Source of the DNA: JAUVXJ01 sp964433755
GTDB lineage: Bacteria > Chloroflexota > Anaerolineae > UBA7937 > B3-Chlor
DNA: 64,000 nucleotides
Assembly: GCA_964433755.1 (NCBI GenBank)
Contig: CAYSSR010000002.1
Location: 434,001-498,000 of the forward strand
Direction of reading: 5' to 3'
The notes under the pieces were generated by a model, which was not told where the DNA came from, did not search any database, and was given only the letters and a program-made list of their open reading frames with translations. The position numbers were made by a program, and so were the translations under genes. Numbering within the stretch: position 1 is the stretch's first letter; each line of letters begins with the position of its first letter. This document shows positions 1-10,604 of the stretch, piece by piece.

Positions 1-111
1 ACAAGTGGAGGCTTGCCAGATGCCTCGTTGCTCACGGAACACTGAACCAGGAGCTTGGCTAGGAATGGAGGCGAGCAGTCTCAGCACAGGGAATCGAAAA
101 GGACGGTGACC

Positions 112-1074
112 ATGTTCAACAACATGCTGGTTCCTCTAGATGGCTCAGCTCTTGCAGAATGCGTTCTTCCCCACGCTGTCGCGCTGGCCAGAGCTTTCGG
201 CTCCAGAGTCACGCTGCTGCGGGTGCTAGAGCGTGCCCGAGCGGACGACGATCGGCTGGTCGACCCCCTCGACTGGCACATCAGTAGAGGTGAAGCCGAG
301 GCCTATCTGGCCGATTGGGCTAATCGGTTGAAGGAAGCCGGCGTCGAATCCGGATACATGCTCGTACACGGTCGCGTGACCGAGCAGGTGATTGACTTCG
401 TGCGCGATCATGGCATAGGCCTGATGGTCCTGAGCAGTCACGGACACGGCGGACTGGGTGGCTGGAACGTGAGCGGAACTGTGCAGAAGATCATCTTCCA
501 TGTGCACATCTCGGTGATGATGGTGCGCGCCTACCAGCCCATCGCCATCGATCTAACGGGATTGGATTGCCGAAGGCTGTTGGTTCCGCTGGATGGTTCT
601 CAGCGGGCAGAAGCCGCTCTGGCTCCGGCTCAGCAACTGGCCTCCTTCTACGGCTGTCAAGTGCTGCTCGCATCCGTTGTGAGCAAGCCCGAGGTGGTTC
701 GCAGGAGGCCCTTGACACCGGAGGAGATCGGACTGAAAGACAAGCTCATCAGCCTCAATCAACTAGAAACCGACAGCTACCTTCAACAGATGGCCTCCAT
801 CCTGTCTTCGGGAGGCATCGAGGTGCAGACGCGGCCTCTGCTGGGCCCGAGCCCTACAGAGTCGCTCCAGGACCTGGTGCGACAGGAGAAGATAGATTTG
901 GTCGTCCTGAGCGCCCACGGCTCCACCGGCACGGCCAAGTGGCCTTATGGCAGCGTGGCCACCAACTTCATTGCCTACGGCACCACACCGTTGCTGGTCA
1001 TTCAGGACCTCGCTGAAGGCAACTTGCAGCCAACGAGAGCCGAGCTCGCCTCGCAAGAGCGCAGGCGCCACTAG
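112..1074 (+). CDS. Universal stress protein with two UspA domains
   Basis: This 320-residue cytoplasmic protein has two tandem UspA domains, roughly residues 1-150 and 165-310. Each opens with the family's beta-strand signature (MLVPLDGS and LLVPLDGS). Each ends with a glycine-rich nucleotide-loop region, SHGHGG...SGT in the first copy and AHGSTG...GSV in the second. The family binds ATP or AMP and supports survival under starvation or oxidative stress. I chose ATG 112 because the Usp fold begins there and GGACGGTGACC precedes it; an in-frame TTG at 55 would only add an unstructured extension. The gene lies 25 nt before the glucan synthase and may be co-transcribed with it. The domain assignment is firm; the stress signal is unknown. 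Confidence 0.9.
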   Translation: MFNNMLVPLDGSALAECVLPHAVALARAFGSRVTLLRVLERARADDDRLVDPLDWHISRGEAEAYLADWANRLKEAGVESGYMLVHGRVTEQVIDFVRDHGIGLMVLSSHGHGGLGGWNVSGTVQKIIFHVHISVMMVRAYQPIAIDLTGLDCRRLLVPLDGSQRAEAALAPAQQLASFYGCQVLLASVVSKPEVVRRRPLTPEEIGLKDKLISLNQLETDSYLQQMASILSSGGIEVQTRPLLGPSPTESLQDLVRQEKIDLVVLSAHGSTGTAKWPYGSVATNFIAYGTTPLLVIQDLAEGNLQPTRAELASQERRRH

Positions 1075-1099
1075 GGATCCCGTGGAGGGCGGCCTAAGC

Positions 1100-4000
1100 A
1101 TGAGTCCAACCGCGCAGAGTGGCTCATCAGGTAACGAGAGACGTGCCACCAAGCTGGGCGAACTTCAAGACCTGGCGGTCAACCTGGCGAGAAGCCACAA
1201 GACGTCTGTTCACCCTGTCAATCGAGTGACGCTGGCGACACGTCTTCGAGACATGGAGATACTCTTGCAGGAGGCTTACCGATCTTTCGCCTCTGAAGGC
1301 CAGAGCACCAGCTCCTACGGAGCTGAATGGCTGTTGGACAACTTCTACCTTGTGCAGCAAGCCGTGAACGACATCCGAAAAGACATGCCCGACCGCTACT
1401 ATAGACAGCTTCCTGTACTCGATGCAACAGAGCTTGCGGGTCATGCGCGAGTGTACGCTGTCGCATCAGCGATCACCAGCTACTCTGACAGTCGTCTCGA
1501 CCTCGGCCAGCTGAAACGCTTCCTCGAAGCCTACCAAAGCGTTGCGGCGCTCACGATCGGAGAACTGTGGGCTCTGCCTACGATGTTGCGGTTCGCCGTC
1601 CTGGAGAGACTGACGGCGGCGGTTGCTCGCGTTTGTGGAATAGCCATCAGCCATGCGGAGCAAGATTCGGGCCCCGCGCCCTCGCCCACCAATCTCTCCA
1701 CGGGCACAACCACGGCCAACTCCATCTTCGGGTTGCGTGTGCTCATGGGCGTGGACTGGAGAGCCTTCTTCGAGAGCGTCAGCCTGGTGGAGAAGGTGCT
1801 CGGAGATGACCCGGCGAAGGTCTACTCGCGTATGGATTATGAGACGCGCGACCGCTATCGTGACGAAATCGAGGAACTGGCCAAAGGTTCGCGGCACGAT
1901 GAAATGGACATCGCCCGCCAAGTGGTACGATTGGCCCACGAGGCCAAGGCGAGCAACGCGGGCCCGCCACGTGCCGCCCACATTGGCTTCTATCTTCTGG
2001 ATTCTGGTCGACATCAGCTTGAGGCGAAGCTCGGCTATGGCGTTCCCAAGAGACTGCGTGGGCGGCGTTGGCTACTCCAGCATCCCACGCCCGCCTATCT
2101 GGGCTGCATCGCAGTGTTCGCCCTGTTGATCGTCGCCACCATCACTAGCTACGCTGCGGCATCAGGCGGATCTACAGTACAAGTGATGACGGCGGGTGGA
2201 CTCGCCGTTGTGCCCTCGCTCATGGTAGCGGTAAACCTCTCCAACTGGCTCCTGACGCACTGGTTGCCGCCCAGTTTCCTGCCCAAGATGGCTTTCGAGG
2301 ACGGACTAACGGCCGACTGCCGCACGATGGTGATCATTCCTTCGCTTGTCCCCGACGCCAAGGTCCTGGGGAGCTTGTTGCAGCAGTTGGAGCGCCACTT
2401 CCTAGGCAATCAGGACCCCCATCTCCACTTCGCGCTTCTTGCCGATTTTGCCGATGCGCCTAGCAGGCACATGCCGGGCGACGACGCACTCATTCAGTAC
2501 GCCAGGAGCGGGATTCGAAGACTGAACGATAAGTATGGCGACGACTCCGGCGGCCCCTTCTGCCTCTTCTTTCGGGAGCGAAGATGGAATCGGAGCGAGA
2601 ATGCTTGGATGGGTTGGGAGCGCAAGCGGGGTAAGCTGAGGGACTTCAATCACCTGCTACGGGGGGAAGCACACAGCAACTACGTCGCCAAAGACTGCAA
2701 CATGGAGTTCCTTCATGAGACAAGGTACGTGATCACGCTCGATGCGGACACCTCGCTCCCGCGGGGTACGGCGCGCCAGCTTATCGGTGCTCTGGCCCAC
2801 CCACTCAACCAGGCCGAGTTCGATCCACAGAGCCACAGAGTCGTCAGCGGATACACCATACTCCAGCCGCGCGTGGAGATCAACCCTCGGAGCGCGAACC
2901 GGTCTCTTTTCGCGCGGCTCTATTCAGGAGACGCTGGCGTGGATATCTACAGTCGGGCGCTGTCCGACGTGTACCAGGATCTGTTTGGCGAAGGCATCTA
3001 CGTGGGCAAGGGCATCTATGACGTCGACGCGTTCGAACGCAGCGTGGCCGGACTTGTGCCCGAGAACTCCATACTCAGCCACGACCTGTTTGAGGGTGCC
3101 CTCGGCCGCGTCGGATTGGTCACAGACATCACTCTCTTCGAAGACTACCCACCGGACTACCTATCATACGCACATCGGTCCCACCGTTGGATCCGTGGAG
3201 ACTGGCAGTTGCTGCCATGGTTGCTGCCACGCGTTCCCACGGAGACGGAGGTGAAGATACCCAACTACCTCACGACCCTCGAGCGTTGGCTCATCCTGGA
3301 CAATCTACGGCGGAGTCTGCGGGCCCCTGCACTGATAGCGCTGCTAGTTGCCGCGTGGTTGTGGCTGCCGGGCTCTCCGCTGGCGTGGACCGTGCTGTCG
3401 CTAGTCATGCCAGCATCTGACTTGATCACGAACACCGTAGCCGGACTGGCCCGAAGATCGCCACACGTATCAGTGCGCCGTAGCATGCAGATTAGCAGAC
3501 ACGATGCGGCCCGCTGGCTCCTTCAAATGCTCTTCCTTCCTTACACCGCGGAGTTGGCGGTAGACGCCATCGTCTCGACTCTCGTCCGGTTGATGGTTAC
3601 TCACAAACGGCTCTTGCAGTGGACCACGTCGGCCCACACCATTAGCATCTTGGGAAGGGAGCGAAAGGTCAGCATAGTCTGGAGACAGATGTATGGCGCC
3701 CCCATACTTGCCATGTCGATCGGCATACTGATCGCGTTGGTTAATCCCATTAGCCTGCTCGTTGCCGCACCGTTGCTCTTGGGGTGGATGGTGTCCCCTG
3801 AAATCGCCCTCTGGACTAGCCGGCCAGTTGTGCGAAGAGAGCGGCCGCTTTCTGCGGGCCAGCGCCAAGAACTCCGCCACCTGGCCCTCCTCACCTGGCA
3901 CTATTTCGAGGCGTTTATCGGACCGGACGACAACTGGCTGCCACCTGACCATTTCCAGGAGTATCCACGCGGGCTAGTAGCTCACCGGACTTCTCCAACG

Positions 4001-7000
4001 AACCTGGGCCTGATGCTGCTATCCACCCTGGCAGCCTATGACCTGGGCTATGCTGGCCCGGTGAATCTGGCCCGGCGGCTGAGTTACGCCTTTGAGAGCA
4101 TGGGCAAGCTGCCACGTTATCGGGGTCACTTCCTCAATTGGTATGACACGCGCACTTTGAGCCCCCTCCCGCCGCGCTATGTCTCGACCGTTGATAGTGG
4201 GAACCTGGCCGCGTGTCTCCTTGCTCTAAGGCAGGGGTTAGTGGCCATCATCAGGGATCCATTGCTCCGCTGGCAGCGTTGGGAGGGTCTGTATGATGCG
4301 TTGGTCGCGCTGGATCAGGCGCTGGATTCCATAGCTGCCAACGCCAGAACAACGCCTCTATCCCAGTGCCGCAGACAGCTGGACCGTATTCGCAAGGAGG
4401 TGCTGGCAGCGGAGAATCACCCAGAGCAGTGGCCGTCCTTGTTAGCCAAGCTGGACCGCGAAGAGTGGGAGAACTTCGAACACCTTCTGAGAGAGGAGCT
4501 AGAGGCTGGGCCAGAGCCTGGGGACGTCGCAGCCTGGAGGGATCTGCGCACCTGGCTAGATCGAGTACGCTACTACCTCAAGGATGCACAACGCGACGTG
4601 AATCTACTGCTCCCCTGGCTGTCGCTACTTCAACAGCCGCCAGCGCTGTTCGACCGGACTGGGACCAACCGCGAGACAACGGACGCCTGGGAAGCCTTGT
4701 CCCGCAGCCTGGTCACCAACCCATCGCTCGCACAGATACCACAAGTCTGCAGATCGTCCCAAGCGCGCCTGTCCCAACTCCAGGGAAGGCTGCTTGACGG
4801 TGATGCAACACCTGAAGAACTGACGGACGCCAGAGCCTGGTGCGAGCGCCTCGGAAAGGAACTCGATTCTGTACGGCAGGCTGCGGAGAGCCTGCTGAGT
4901 GATTTCGAAACGCTGAGCGCGCAGGCAGATATCTACTTCCAGGCCATGGAGTTCGGCTTCCTGTTCGACCCACAGCGCCAGTTGTTTCGCATCGGCTACA
5001 ATGTAACAACCGGTAGCCCCGACTCCAACTGCTACGACCTCCTGGCCTCCGAAGCACGTACCGCCAGTCTGGTGGCCATCGCCAAAGGCGACGTACCTCA
5101 AAGCCATTGGGTCCACCTTGGCCGCCCCTTCGCCCAGCTAGATGGGAGGGAAGTGCTTCTATCTTGGGGCGGTAGCATGTTCGAGTACCTGATGCCGAGC
5201 CTGCTTATGCGGAGCTACGAAGGCACCTTCCTGCATCAGAGCGCCCGCGAAGCCGTTCGCCGCCAGATCAGGTATGCCCGCGAGAAAGGCGTACCATGGG
5301 GCGTCTCTGAGTCGGGGTATCGTGCCCTCGATGCTGCGATGAGCTACCAGTACGGGCCGTTCGGCGTTCCGGGACTGGGGCTGAGGCGTGGGCTAGAGGC
5401 AGATCTGGTCGTCGCCCCTTACGCCTCCCTACTTGCAGTGAGCTTGGAACCCCGAGCGGTCTTGAGGAATCTCTCCAAGTTGATCGATCGGGGATTGCTC
5501 GGTCCTTATGGCTTCTACGAAGCTATCGACTATACGATCTCAAGACTCCCCCTGGGCCAGAGTAGTGCTATCGTCCGCTCTTACTATGCGCACCATCATG
5601 GTATGAGCCTCCTCGCCCTGACCAACTATCTGCACGATGCAGAGATGATTCGTCGGTTCCACGCCGACCCTCGTATCCAGAGTGTAGAGCTGTTGCTGCA
5701 AGAGAGAATACCGACGCAGGAACCCACCGAGTACCTTCGCACTCCAGCGGTCCGCCCGGTCCACCAGGTTGAGCACCGGGTCAGCAGCAGACCATGGTCC
5801 GTGCCTATCGGTGGACCGGTGCCGCGCGTGCATCTTATCTCCAACGGGCACTACCGTGTGCTCCTGTCTAGTTCTGGCAGCGGCTACAGCCGTTGGCGAG
5901 AGGTAGATCTCACTCGCTGGCGCTCTGATACATCTCTGGACCACTGGGGCACCTGGGTGTACATACAGGACAGAGACAGCGGAACTCTCTGGTCAGCGAC
6001 TCGGCAACCTATCGGTTCTCCAGCGCAAGATGAGCAGGTGGCCTACTACCCCCACAGAGCAGAGTTCCATCGCCGCGTCAACAACATCGGCACAGAGCTG
6101 GACGTAACCGTGGCGCCCCTCGACGATGTGGAGATCCGACGCATCACCCTGACCAACCATAGCGCGCGACCTCGTCGACTGGCCCTCACCAGCTACGGAG
6201 AGGTGGTGTTGGCCCCACAGGCGGAGGACCGCAGTCACCCAGCTTTCAACAAGCTCTTCATCGAGAGTGAATACGTGCCCGACCTCAGTGCACTGATTCT
6301 CCGTCGCCGTCCGCGCTCCATCGACGAAGGGCCCATCTACATCGCTCACACGGTTGTCAAGAGGGCAAAGCGCACGTCCTCCATCGCCCACGAGAGCGAT
6401 CGTCTCCGCTTCGTGGGGAGAGGTGGAACCCCACGCGATCCTGAGGCCCTCCGCCAGAGCGAGCCCGGCCTTTCGGGCACTACCGGCGCCACATTGGATC
6501 CGATATTCGCCCTCAGTGAGGAGATCGAACTCTCAGCCTATGCCAGGGATCAGATCGCCTATCTCACCGTGGCCGCGAGGTCGAGAGAAGACGCCATTTC
6601 CCTGATCAGGCTGTATCGGGACTGGTCACGCATCGAACTAGCCTTCGACCAGGCTCAGACCCAGAGCGAACAGGAACTGCGCCAGCTTGACTTGATGCCG
6701 GAACAGTTGGAGGGGTTCGAGCAGCTACTCTCTGCGCTGCTCTATCCCCACCCGAGGTTGCGGGCAGACACGTCCGTGCTCGCTGCCAACACGAAAGGAC
6801 AACCCGCGCTCTGGCCCTATTCGATTTCCGGCGACTATCCCATCGTCCTCGTGCGCGTCCAGAGCGAAGGCGGGCTGGCTCTGGTCCGAGAGGTATTGCG
6901 AGCGCACGCCTACTGGAGCCGGCAACAGATCGAAATCGATCTAGTCTTGCTCAACCTGCAAGATTCGGGCTACGACCAGCCACTACATGCCCAGTTGCGC

Positions 7001-9661
7001 CAGCTAGTCACCAGCCTCGGCCAGGACTCCTCGCTGAACCAACGCGGAGGGATCTTCCTGCTCTTCGCTGAGCAGATGAGCCGCGAGGACCGGGTGCTGA
7101 TAGAGACGGCGGCGCGAGTGACCTTGGATGGCGACCAAGGGCCCTTGGCCGTGCAACTCGACAACATGCGCACGACACAATCGCGTTTGCCTCCTCTGTA
7201 CCCTACCCTGGCGCAGCCTAGAGATGTCGAGGAGACACTGCCGCTGCCCCGCCCTACCGATCTGCTGTTCGATAACGGTCTGGGGGGCTTCAGCGCCGAC
7301 GGTCGCGAGTACGTCATCTACCTCTCACCAGAGCAGCAGACCCCTGCGCCCTGGATCAACATTGTCGCCAATCCCGACTTCGGGTTTCTGGTCTCTGAAG
7401 CGGGCAGTGGCTTCACCTGGAGCCAGAACAGCGGGGAAAACCGACTGACCCCTTGGCGCAACGATCCGGTGAGCGATGCACCCGGTGAGGCACTGTATCT
7501 GCGCGACGAAGAGACGGGTATCGTTTGGTCGCCCACACCTCTTCCCTCTCGCGCAGTGGCACCCTACCTGGTTCGCCATGGTGCAGGGTACACCACCTTC
7601 GATCATCGCAGCCACGGACTGCAGCAGCACCTGCGCCTTTACGTCGTCCCGGACGCACCCGTGAAGGTGATTCACTTGCAGCTTGAGAACGTTTGGAATC
7701 GACACCGCCGGATCACGGCAACCTTCTACGCCGAATGGGTTCTTGGTACGTTCCACGAAGTGAGTCAACAGTATATCGTTCCGGAGTTCCACGCGGAGAG
7801 CCAGACTCTCATGGCCCGCAACCCGTACAACGAACCATACGGAAAACGAGTGGCCTTTCTGGCAGCCAGCCAAACACTACACGGCCTTACCGCGGACCGG
7901 ACGGAGTTCCTGGGATCTCTAGGAAGCCTGAGCCGGCCCAAGGCGCTAAGCCGGGTGGGGCTAGCCGGCGAAGTCGAGGCGGGCCTGGATCCCTGCGCTG
8001 CTCTACAGGTACACATCGATCTGGCCCCTGGAGAAGCGACAGAAGTCTTCTTCTTGCTAGGCCAAGGAGCTGACCGCGGCGAGGCGCTCCAACTGGCCAA
8101 GCGCTATCAGGATCCCGCGGAGGTGGAAGCCGCCTGGGCAGCCACGCACCAGTATTGGGATGCGCTGCTGGGAACCGTCACAGTTGAGACGCCCGACGTG
8201 GCGATGAACCTGCTCTTGAATCGCTGGCTGCTCTATCAGGCATTGTCCTGTCGCCTTTGGGCGCGTTCTGCACTGTACCAGTCGAGCGGTGCTTTTGGGT
8301 TCCGAGACCAATTGCAGGACGTCATGGCTTTGCTGTTCGCCGCGCCAGAGTTGACCCGTTCCCACATCCTGGAGTCGGCTAAGCATCAGTTCGAGGAGGG
8401 AGACGTGTTACACTGGTGGCAGCCGCCAGCCGGAAACGGGGTTCGCACCAGAATCTCGGATGATCTGCTGTGGCTACCTTTCGTCACCTCCCAGTACGTG
8501 AACGCAACCGGTGACACGTCGATCTTGAACGAGCGTCTGCCCTTTCTGAAAGCCGAGCCTCTGGAGCCAGGAGAACAAGAACGGTACGCCAGCTACGATA
8601 GGACTGATGACACTGAGACGCTATACAAACACTGCCAACGGGCGCTGCAAAAGGCCACAACGACCGGAGCCCACGGTCTGCCTCTCATCGGGACGGGCGA
8701 CTGGAACGATGGCCTGAATCGGGTCGGCCTGGCGGGCCGAGGTGAGAGTGTCTGGCTGGGCTGGTTCCTGCACGCCACCTGGTTGGCCTTTGCTCCCCTG
8801 TGCAGACACGCGGGCGAAGAGAGAAGGTGCTCGGCCTACCTCCAGCAGGCGAAGCGCCTGCGCCAAGCGTTGGAGAGCAACGCCTGGGACGGCGACTGGT
8901 ACCTCCGCGCCTACTATGACGATGGCACCGCGCTGGGCACAGCGGTGGCCGAAGAGTACCAGATTAGCACTGTCGCTCAGGCCTGGGCCGTCTTATCCGG
9001 GGCGGCCGACCCAACCCGGGCCTCCCGAGCGATGGGGGCAGTGGTAGATCGCCTCGTAGACGATGACAATGGCCTGTTGTTGCTTTTCGCTCCCCCCTTC
9101 GACAAGACACTGAGCGACCCGGGCTACATCCGAGGCTATCCCCCGGGAGTGAGGGAGAACGGTGGGCAGTATACGCATGGGGTGCTGTGGGCAATCTGGG
9201 CCTTCACCGAACTGGGCCAGGGTGACCGCGCGGAAGCACTATTTCGCATGCTGAATCCCATCCATCACGCTGGCACAGCCGAGCGCGCTGCCCGATACAT
9301 GGTCGAACCCTATGTTGTGGCGGCAGACATATGCGGCGTCGCTCCCCACGCAGGTCGCGGAGGCTGGACTTGGTACACTGGCTCCGCAGGGTGGATGTAT
9401 AGACTGGGCCTAGAGGCCATTCTGGGGCTGCGGACCAAGGGGTCAACATTCACGGTCTCTCCCTGCATTCCCAGAGACTGGCCAGGATACACAGTCAACT
9501 ATACGCACGGCGAAACCGTGTATCAGATCTCCGTGCACAACCCTCAGCGGGTCAATCAGCACGTGAAGCAAGTCACGCTGGATGGGGAGGTCCTGTCGAG
9601 TACAGACATCCCTCTTCTTCGCGACGGGAAGGCCCACCAGGTCGAGGTGGTGATGGGCTGA
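1100..9661 (+). CDS. ndvB: Cyclic beta-1,2-glucan synthase, NdvB/ChvB-like
   Basis: This very large protein of about 2,853 residues matches the usual length of NdvB/ChvB. Those inner-membrane enzymes build beta-1,2-glucan from UDP-glucose and cyclise it. The glycosyltransferase part shows TLDADTSLPRG near residue 545 and HRWIRGDWQ near 697. Membrane helices flank it at about 330-380 and 740-900. A glycoamylase-like section has YGPFGVPGLG near 1420 and YGFYEAIDYT near 1470. The C-terminal GH94 phosphorylase-like part carries GTGDWNDGLNRVG near 2530 and GYPPGVRENGGQYTHG near 2680, and would control chain length. ATG 1100 is preceded by GGAGGG at 1084; an earlier in-frame start at 947 lies inside the usp gene. 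The frame is intact throughout. The product could also be a linear beta-1,2-glucan. Confidence 0.93.
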   Translation: MSPTAQSGSSGNERRATKLGELQDLAVNLARSHKTSVHPVNRVTLATRLRDMEILLQEAYRSFASEGQSTSSYGAEWLLDNFYLVQQAVNDIRKDMPDRYYRQLPVLDATELAGHARVYAVASAITSYSDSRLDLGQLKRFLEAYQSVAALTIGELWALPTMLRFAVLERLTAAVARVCGIAISHAEQDSGPAPSPTNLSTGTTTANSIFGLRVLMGVDWRAFFESVSLVEKVLGDDPAKVYSRMDYETRDRYRDEIEELAKGSRHDEMDIARQVVRLAHEAKASNAGPPRAAHIGFYLLDSGRHQLEAKLGYGVPKRLRGRRWLLQHPTPAYLGCIAVFALLIVATITSYAAASGGSTVQVMTAGGLAVVPSLMVAVNLSNWLLTHWLPPSFLPKMAFEDGLTADCRTMVIIPSLVPDAKVLGSLLQQLERHFLGNQDPHLHFALLADFADAPSRHMPGDDALIQYARSGIRRLNDKYGDDSGGPFCLFFRERRWNRSENAWMGWERKRGKLRDFNHLLRGEAHSNYVAKDCNMEFLHETRYVITLDADTSLPRGTARQLIGALAHPLNQAEFDPQSHRVVSGYTILQPRVEINPRSANRSLFARLYSGDAGVDIYSRALSDVYQDLFGEGIYVGKGIYDVDAFERSVAGLVPENSILSHDLFEGALGRVGLVTDITLFEDYPPDYLSYAHRSHRWIRGDWQLLPWLLPRVPTETEVKIPNYLTTLERWLILDNLRRSLRAPALIALLVAAWLWLPGSPLAWTVLSLVMPASDLITNTVAGLARRSPHVSVRRSMQISRHDAARWLLQMLFLPYTAELAVDAIVSTLVRLMVTHKRLLQWTTSAHTISILGRERKVSIVWRQMYGAPILAMSIGILIALVNPISLLVAAPLLLGWMVSPEIALWTSRPVVRRERPLSAGQRQELRHLALLTWHYFEAFIGPDDNWLPPDHFQEYPRGLVAHRTSPTNLGLMLLSTLAAYDLGYAGPVNLARRLSYAFESMGKLPRYRGHFLNWYDTRTLSPLPPRYVSTVDSGNLAACLLALRQGLVAIIRDPLLRWQRWEGLYDALVALDQALDSIAANARTTPLSQCRRQLDRIRKEVLAAENHPEQWPSLLAKLDREEWENFEHLLREELEAGPEPGDVAAWRDLRTWLDRVRYYLKDAQRDVNLLLPWLSLLQQPPALFDRTGTNRETTDAWEALSRSLVTNPSLAQIPQVCRSSQARLSQLQGRLLDGDATPEELTDARAWCERLGKELDSVRQAAESLLSDFETLSAQADIYFQAMEFGFLFDPQRQLFRIGYNVTTGSPDSNCYDLLASEARTASLVAIAKGDVPQSHWVHLGRPFAQLDGREVLLSWGGSMFEYLMPSLLMRSYEGTFLHQSAREAVRRQIRYAREKGVPWGVSESGYRALDAAMSYQYGPFGVPGLGLRRGLEADLVVAPYASLLAVSLEPRAVLRNLSKLIDRGLLGPYGFYEAIDYTISRLPLGQSSAIVRSYYAHHHGMSLLALTNYLHDAEMIRRFHADPRIQSVELLLQERIPTQEPTEYLRTPAVRPVHQVEHRVSSRPWSVPIGGPVPRVHLISNGHYRVLLSSSGSGYSRWREVDLTRWRSDTSLDHWGTWVYIQDRDSGTLWSATRQPIGSPAQDEQVAYYPHRAEFHRRVNNIGTELDVTVAPLDDVEIRRITLTNHSARPRRLALTSYGEVVLAPQAEDRSHPAFNKLFIESEYVPDLSALILRRRPRSIDEGPIYIAHTVVKRAKRTSSIAHESDRLRFVGRGGTPRDPEALRQSEPGLSGTTGATLDPIFALSEEIELSAYARDQIAYLTVAARSREDAISLIRLYRDWSRIELAFDQAQTQSEQELRQLDLMPEQLEGFEQLLSALLYPHPRLRADTSVLAANTKGQPALWPYSISGDYPIVLVRVQSEGGLALVREVLRAHAYWSRQQIEIDLVLLNLQDSGYDQPLHAQLRQLVTSLGQDSSLNQRGGIFLLFAEQMSREDRVLIETAARVTLDGDQGPLAVQLDNMRTTQSRLPPLYPTLAQPRDVEETLPLPRPTDLLFDNGLGGFSADGREYVIYLSPEQQTPAPWINIVANPDFGFLVSEAGSGFTWSQNSGENRLTPWRNDPVSDAPGEALYLRDEETGIVWSPTPLPSRAVAPYLVRHGAGYTTFDHRSHGLQQHLRLYVVPDAPVKVIHLQLENVWNRHRRITATFYAEWVLGTFHEVSQQYIVPEFHAESQTLMARNPYNEPYGKRVAFLAASQTLHGLTADRTEFLGSLGSLSRPKALSRVGLAGEVEAGLDPCAALQVHIDLAPGEATEVFFLLGQGADRGEALQLAKRYQDPAEVEAAWAATHQYWDALLGTVTVETPDVAMNLLLNRWLLYQALSCRLWARSALYQSSGAFGFRDQLQDVMALLFAAPELTRSHILESAKHQFEEGDVLHWWQPPAGNGVRTRISDDLLWLPFVTSQYVNATGDTSILNERLPFLKAEPLEPGEQERYASYDRTDDTETLYKHCQRALQKATTTGAHGLPLIGTGDWNDGLNRVGLAGRGESVWLGWFLHATWLAFAPLCRHAGEERRCSAYLQQAKRLRQALESNAWDGDWYLRAYYDDGTALGTAVAEEYQISTVAQAWAVLSGAADPTRASRAMGAVVDRLVDDDNGLLLLFAPPFDKTLSDPGYIRGYPPGVRENGGQYTHGVLWAIWAFTELGQGDRAEALFRMLNPIHHAGTAERAARYMVEPYVVAADICGVAPHAGRGGWTWYTGSAGWMYRLGLEAILGLRTKGSTFTVSPCIPRDWPGYTVNYTHGETVYQISVHNPQRVNQHVKQVTLDGEVLSSTDIPLLRDGKAHQVEVVMG

Positions 9662-9993
9662 TCCCCATCAGCAGCCATGGGCAGGTTGGCCCTGTCGAAC
9701 CCAGGGGCCTTTCGATTCCTGGTATATCTCGCACGGCGGTGCTTGCACAAGTCGGCCTGGCTTGTCTACCGGTGCGACTTTGCCATTGTGCCGGCGTGCT
9801 TTCCAGGTGGACGGTGTATGGCACGTTGGACGAGATGCAGTCCTGCACACCGTGAGCTCGTCTGCAGACTGGATTTGGCGCGTTGTCAGGGTGTGCCGAC
9901 CCGCCATCTTGTCGACCGTCCCTTGCGTTCGTTGGGCGATAGGGCTCATTTGCGAGTTGATTCGGCTTGGATACTACAAACAAGGAGGTAAAC
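9662..9993. other. Intergenic region between ndvB and usp
   Basis: No gene is visible in this 332-bp stretch. At its left edge GCTGAT (ndvB stop region) can pair with ATCAGC across a 4-nt loop (9656-9671), a weak terminator candidate without a T-run. At its right edge AAGGAGGT (9982-9989) is the ribosome binding site of the next gene. Confidence 0.5.
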
Positions 9994-10446
9994 GTGTACA
10001 AGACCATACTGGTTCCATTGGATGGATCGGAGCGAGCTGAAAGGGTACTGCCCTACATTGAGGAGTTGGGCCTGCGTTGCGCTGCCCGAATAGTGCTCCT
10101 GCACGTCATCGATCCGTTCAGCGTTGTTGTGGGGCCCGAGGGGGCTGACTATGCGGAGCTTGCCCATCAAGAGCTTGAGCAGCAGAAGAAGGACGCAGAA
10201 TCGTACCTTGCTACTTTCGAGGACAAGCTTGGTGGCAAGGGCATTAAGACTGAGTCGGATGTCGTCGCTGGCGCCGTGGTTGATGAGGTCATGAGCGCCG
10301 CGCACCGCCACGGGGCGGATCTGGTTGCCATGACCAGTCACGGGCGGACCGGTCTTCCCAGGGTGTTCTACGGGAGCGTAGCGGCTGGCGTCCTGCATCG
10401 CATAGACCGACCACTGCTGCTCGTGCGCTCCCGGGATGACGAGTGA
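9994..10446 (+). CDS. Universal stress protein, single UspA domain
   Basis: This 150-residue single-domain UspA protein starts with YKTILVPLDGS. It ends with the nucleotide-binding loop TSHGRTG followed by YGSVAAGV, the G-x2-G...G-S pattern of ATP-binding Usps. The start is GTG 9994, fixed by a near-perfect AAGGAGGT five bases upstream; the in-frame TTG at 9967 precedes that site and is unlikely. It is probably cytoplasmic and dimeric. It stands alone, convergent with the CPBP protease gene. Family assignment is firm, specific role unknown. Confidence 0.92.
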   Translation: MYKTILVPLDGSERAERVLPYIEELGLRCAARIVLLHVIDPFSVVVGPEGADYAELAHQELEQQKKDAESYLATFEDKLGGKGIKTESDVVAGAVVDEVMSAAHRHGADLVAMTSHGRTGLPRVFYGSVAAGVLHRIDRPLLLVRSRDDE

Positions 10447-10515
10447 GAAGCACCGTCTCGCAGGAACGCCCCTGAGTGGCATCACTGGAAAGTCCGCACA
10501 TGGAGAGCCGGGTCA

Positions 10516-10577
10516 GAGGCCTTGACTGCCGCTTGGCTTCAAGCCTCCGTAGGGTCGTCGCCTGCTGGTGACGACCC
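10516..10577. terminator. Convergent hairpins between usp and CPBP genes
   Basis: Two inverted repeats lie between the 3' ends of converging genes. The first is GAGGCCTTGA with TTCAAGCCTC, an imperfect stem with one bulge, at 10516-10545. The second is a perfect 8-bp stem, GGGTCGTC (10552-10559) with GACGACCC (10570-10577), around a 10-nt loop. Neither has a long T-run, so they may be weak or factor-assisted bidirectional terminators. Confidence 0.4.
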
Positions 10578-10604
10578 GTTCTCGTGGCCCCTGGCTCGGC
10601 GCAA

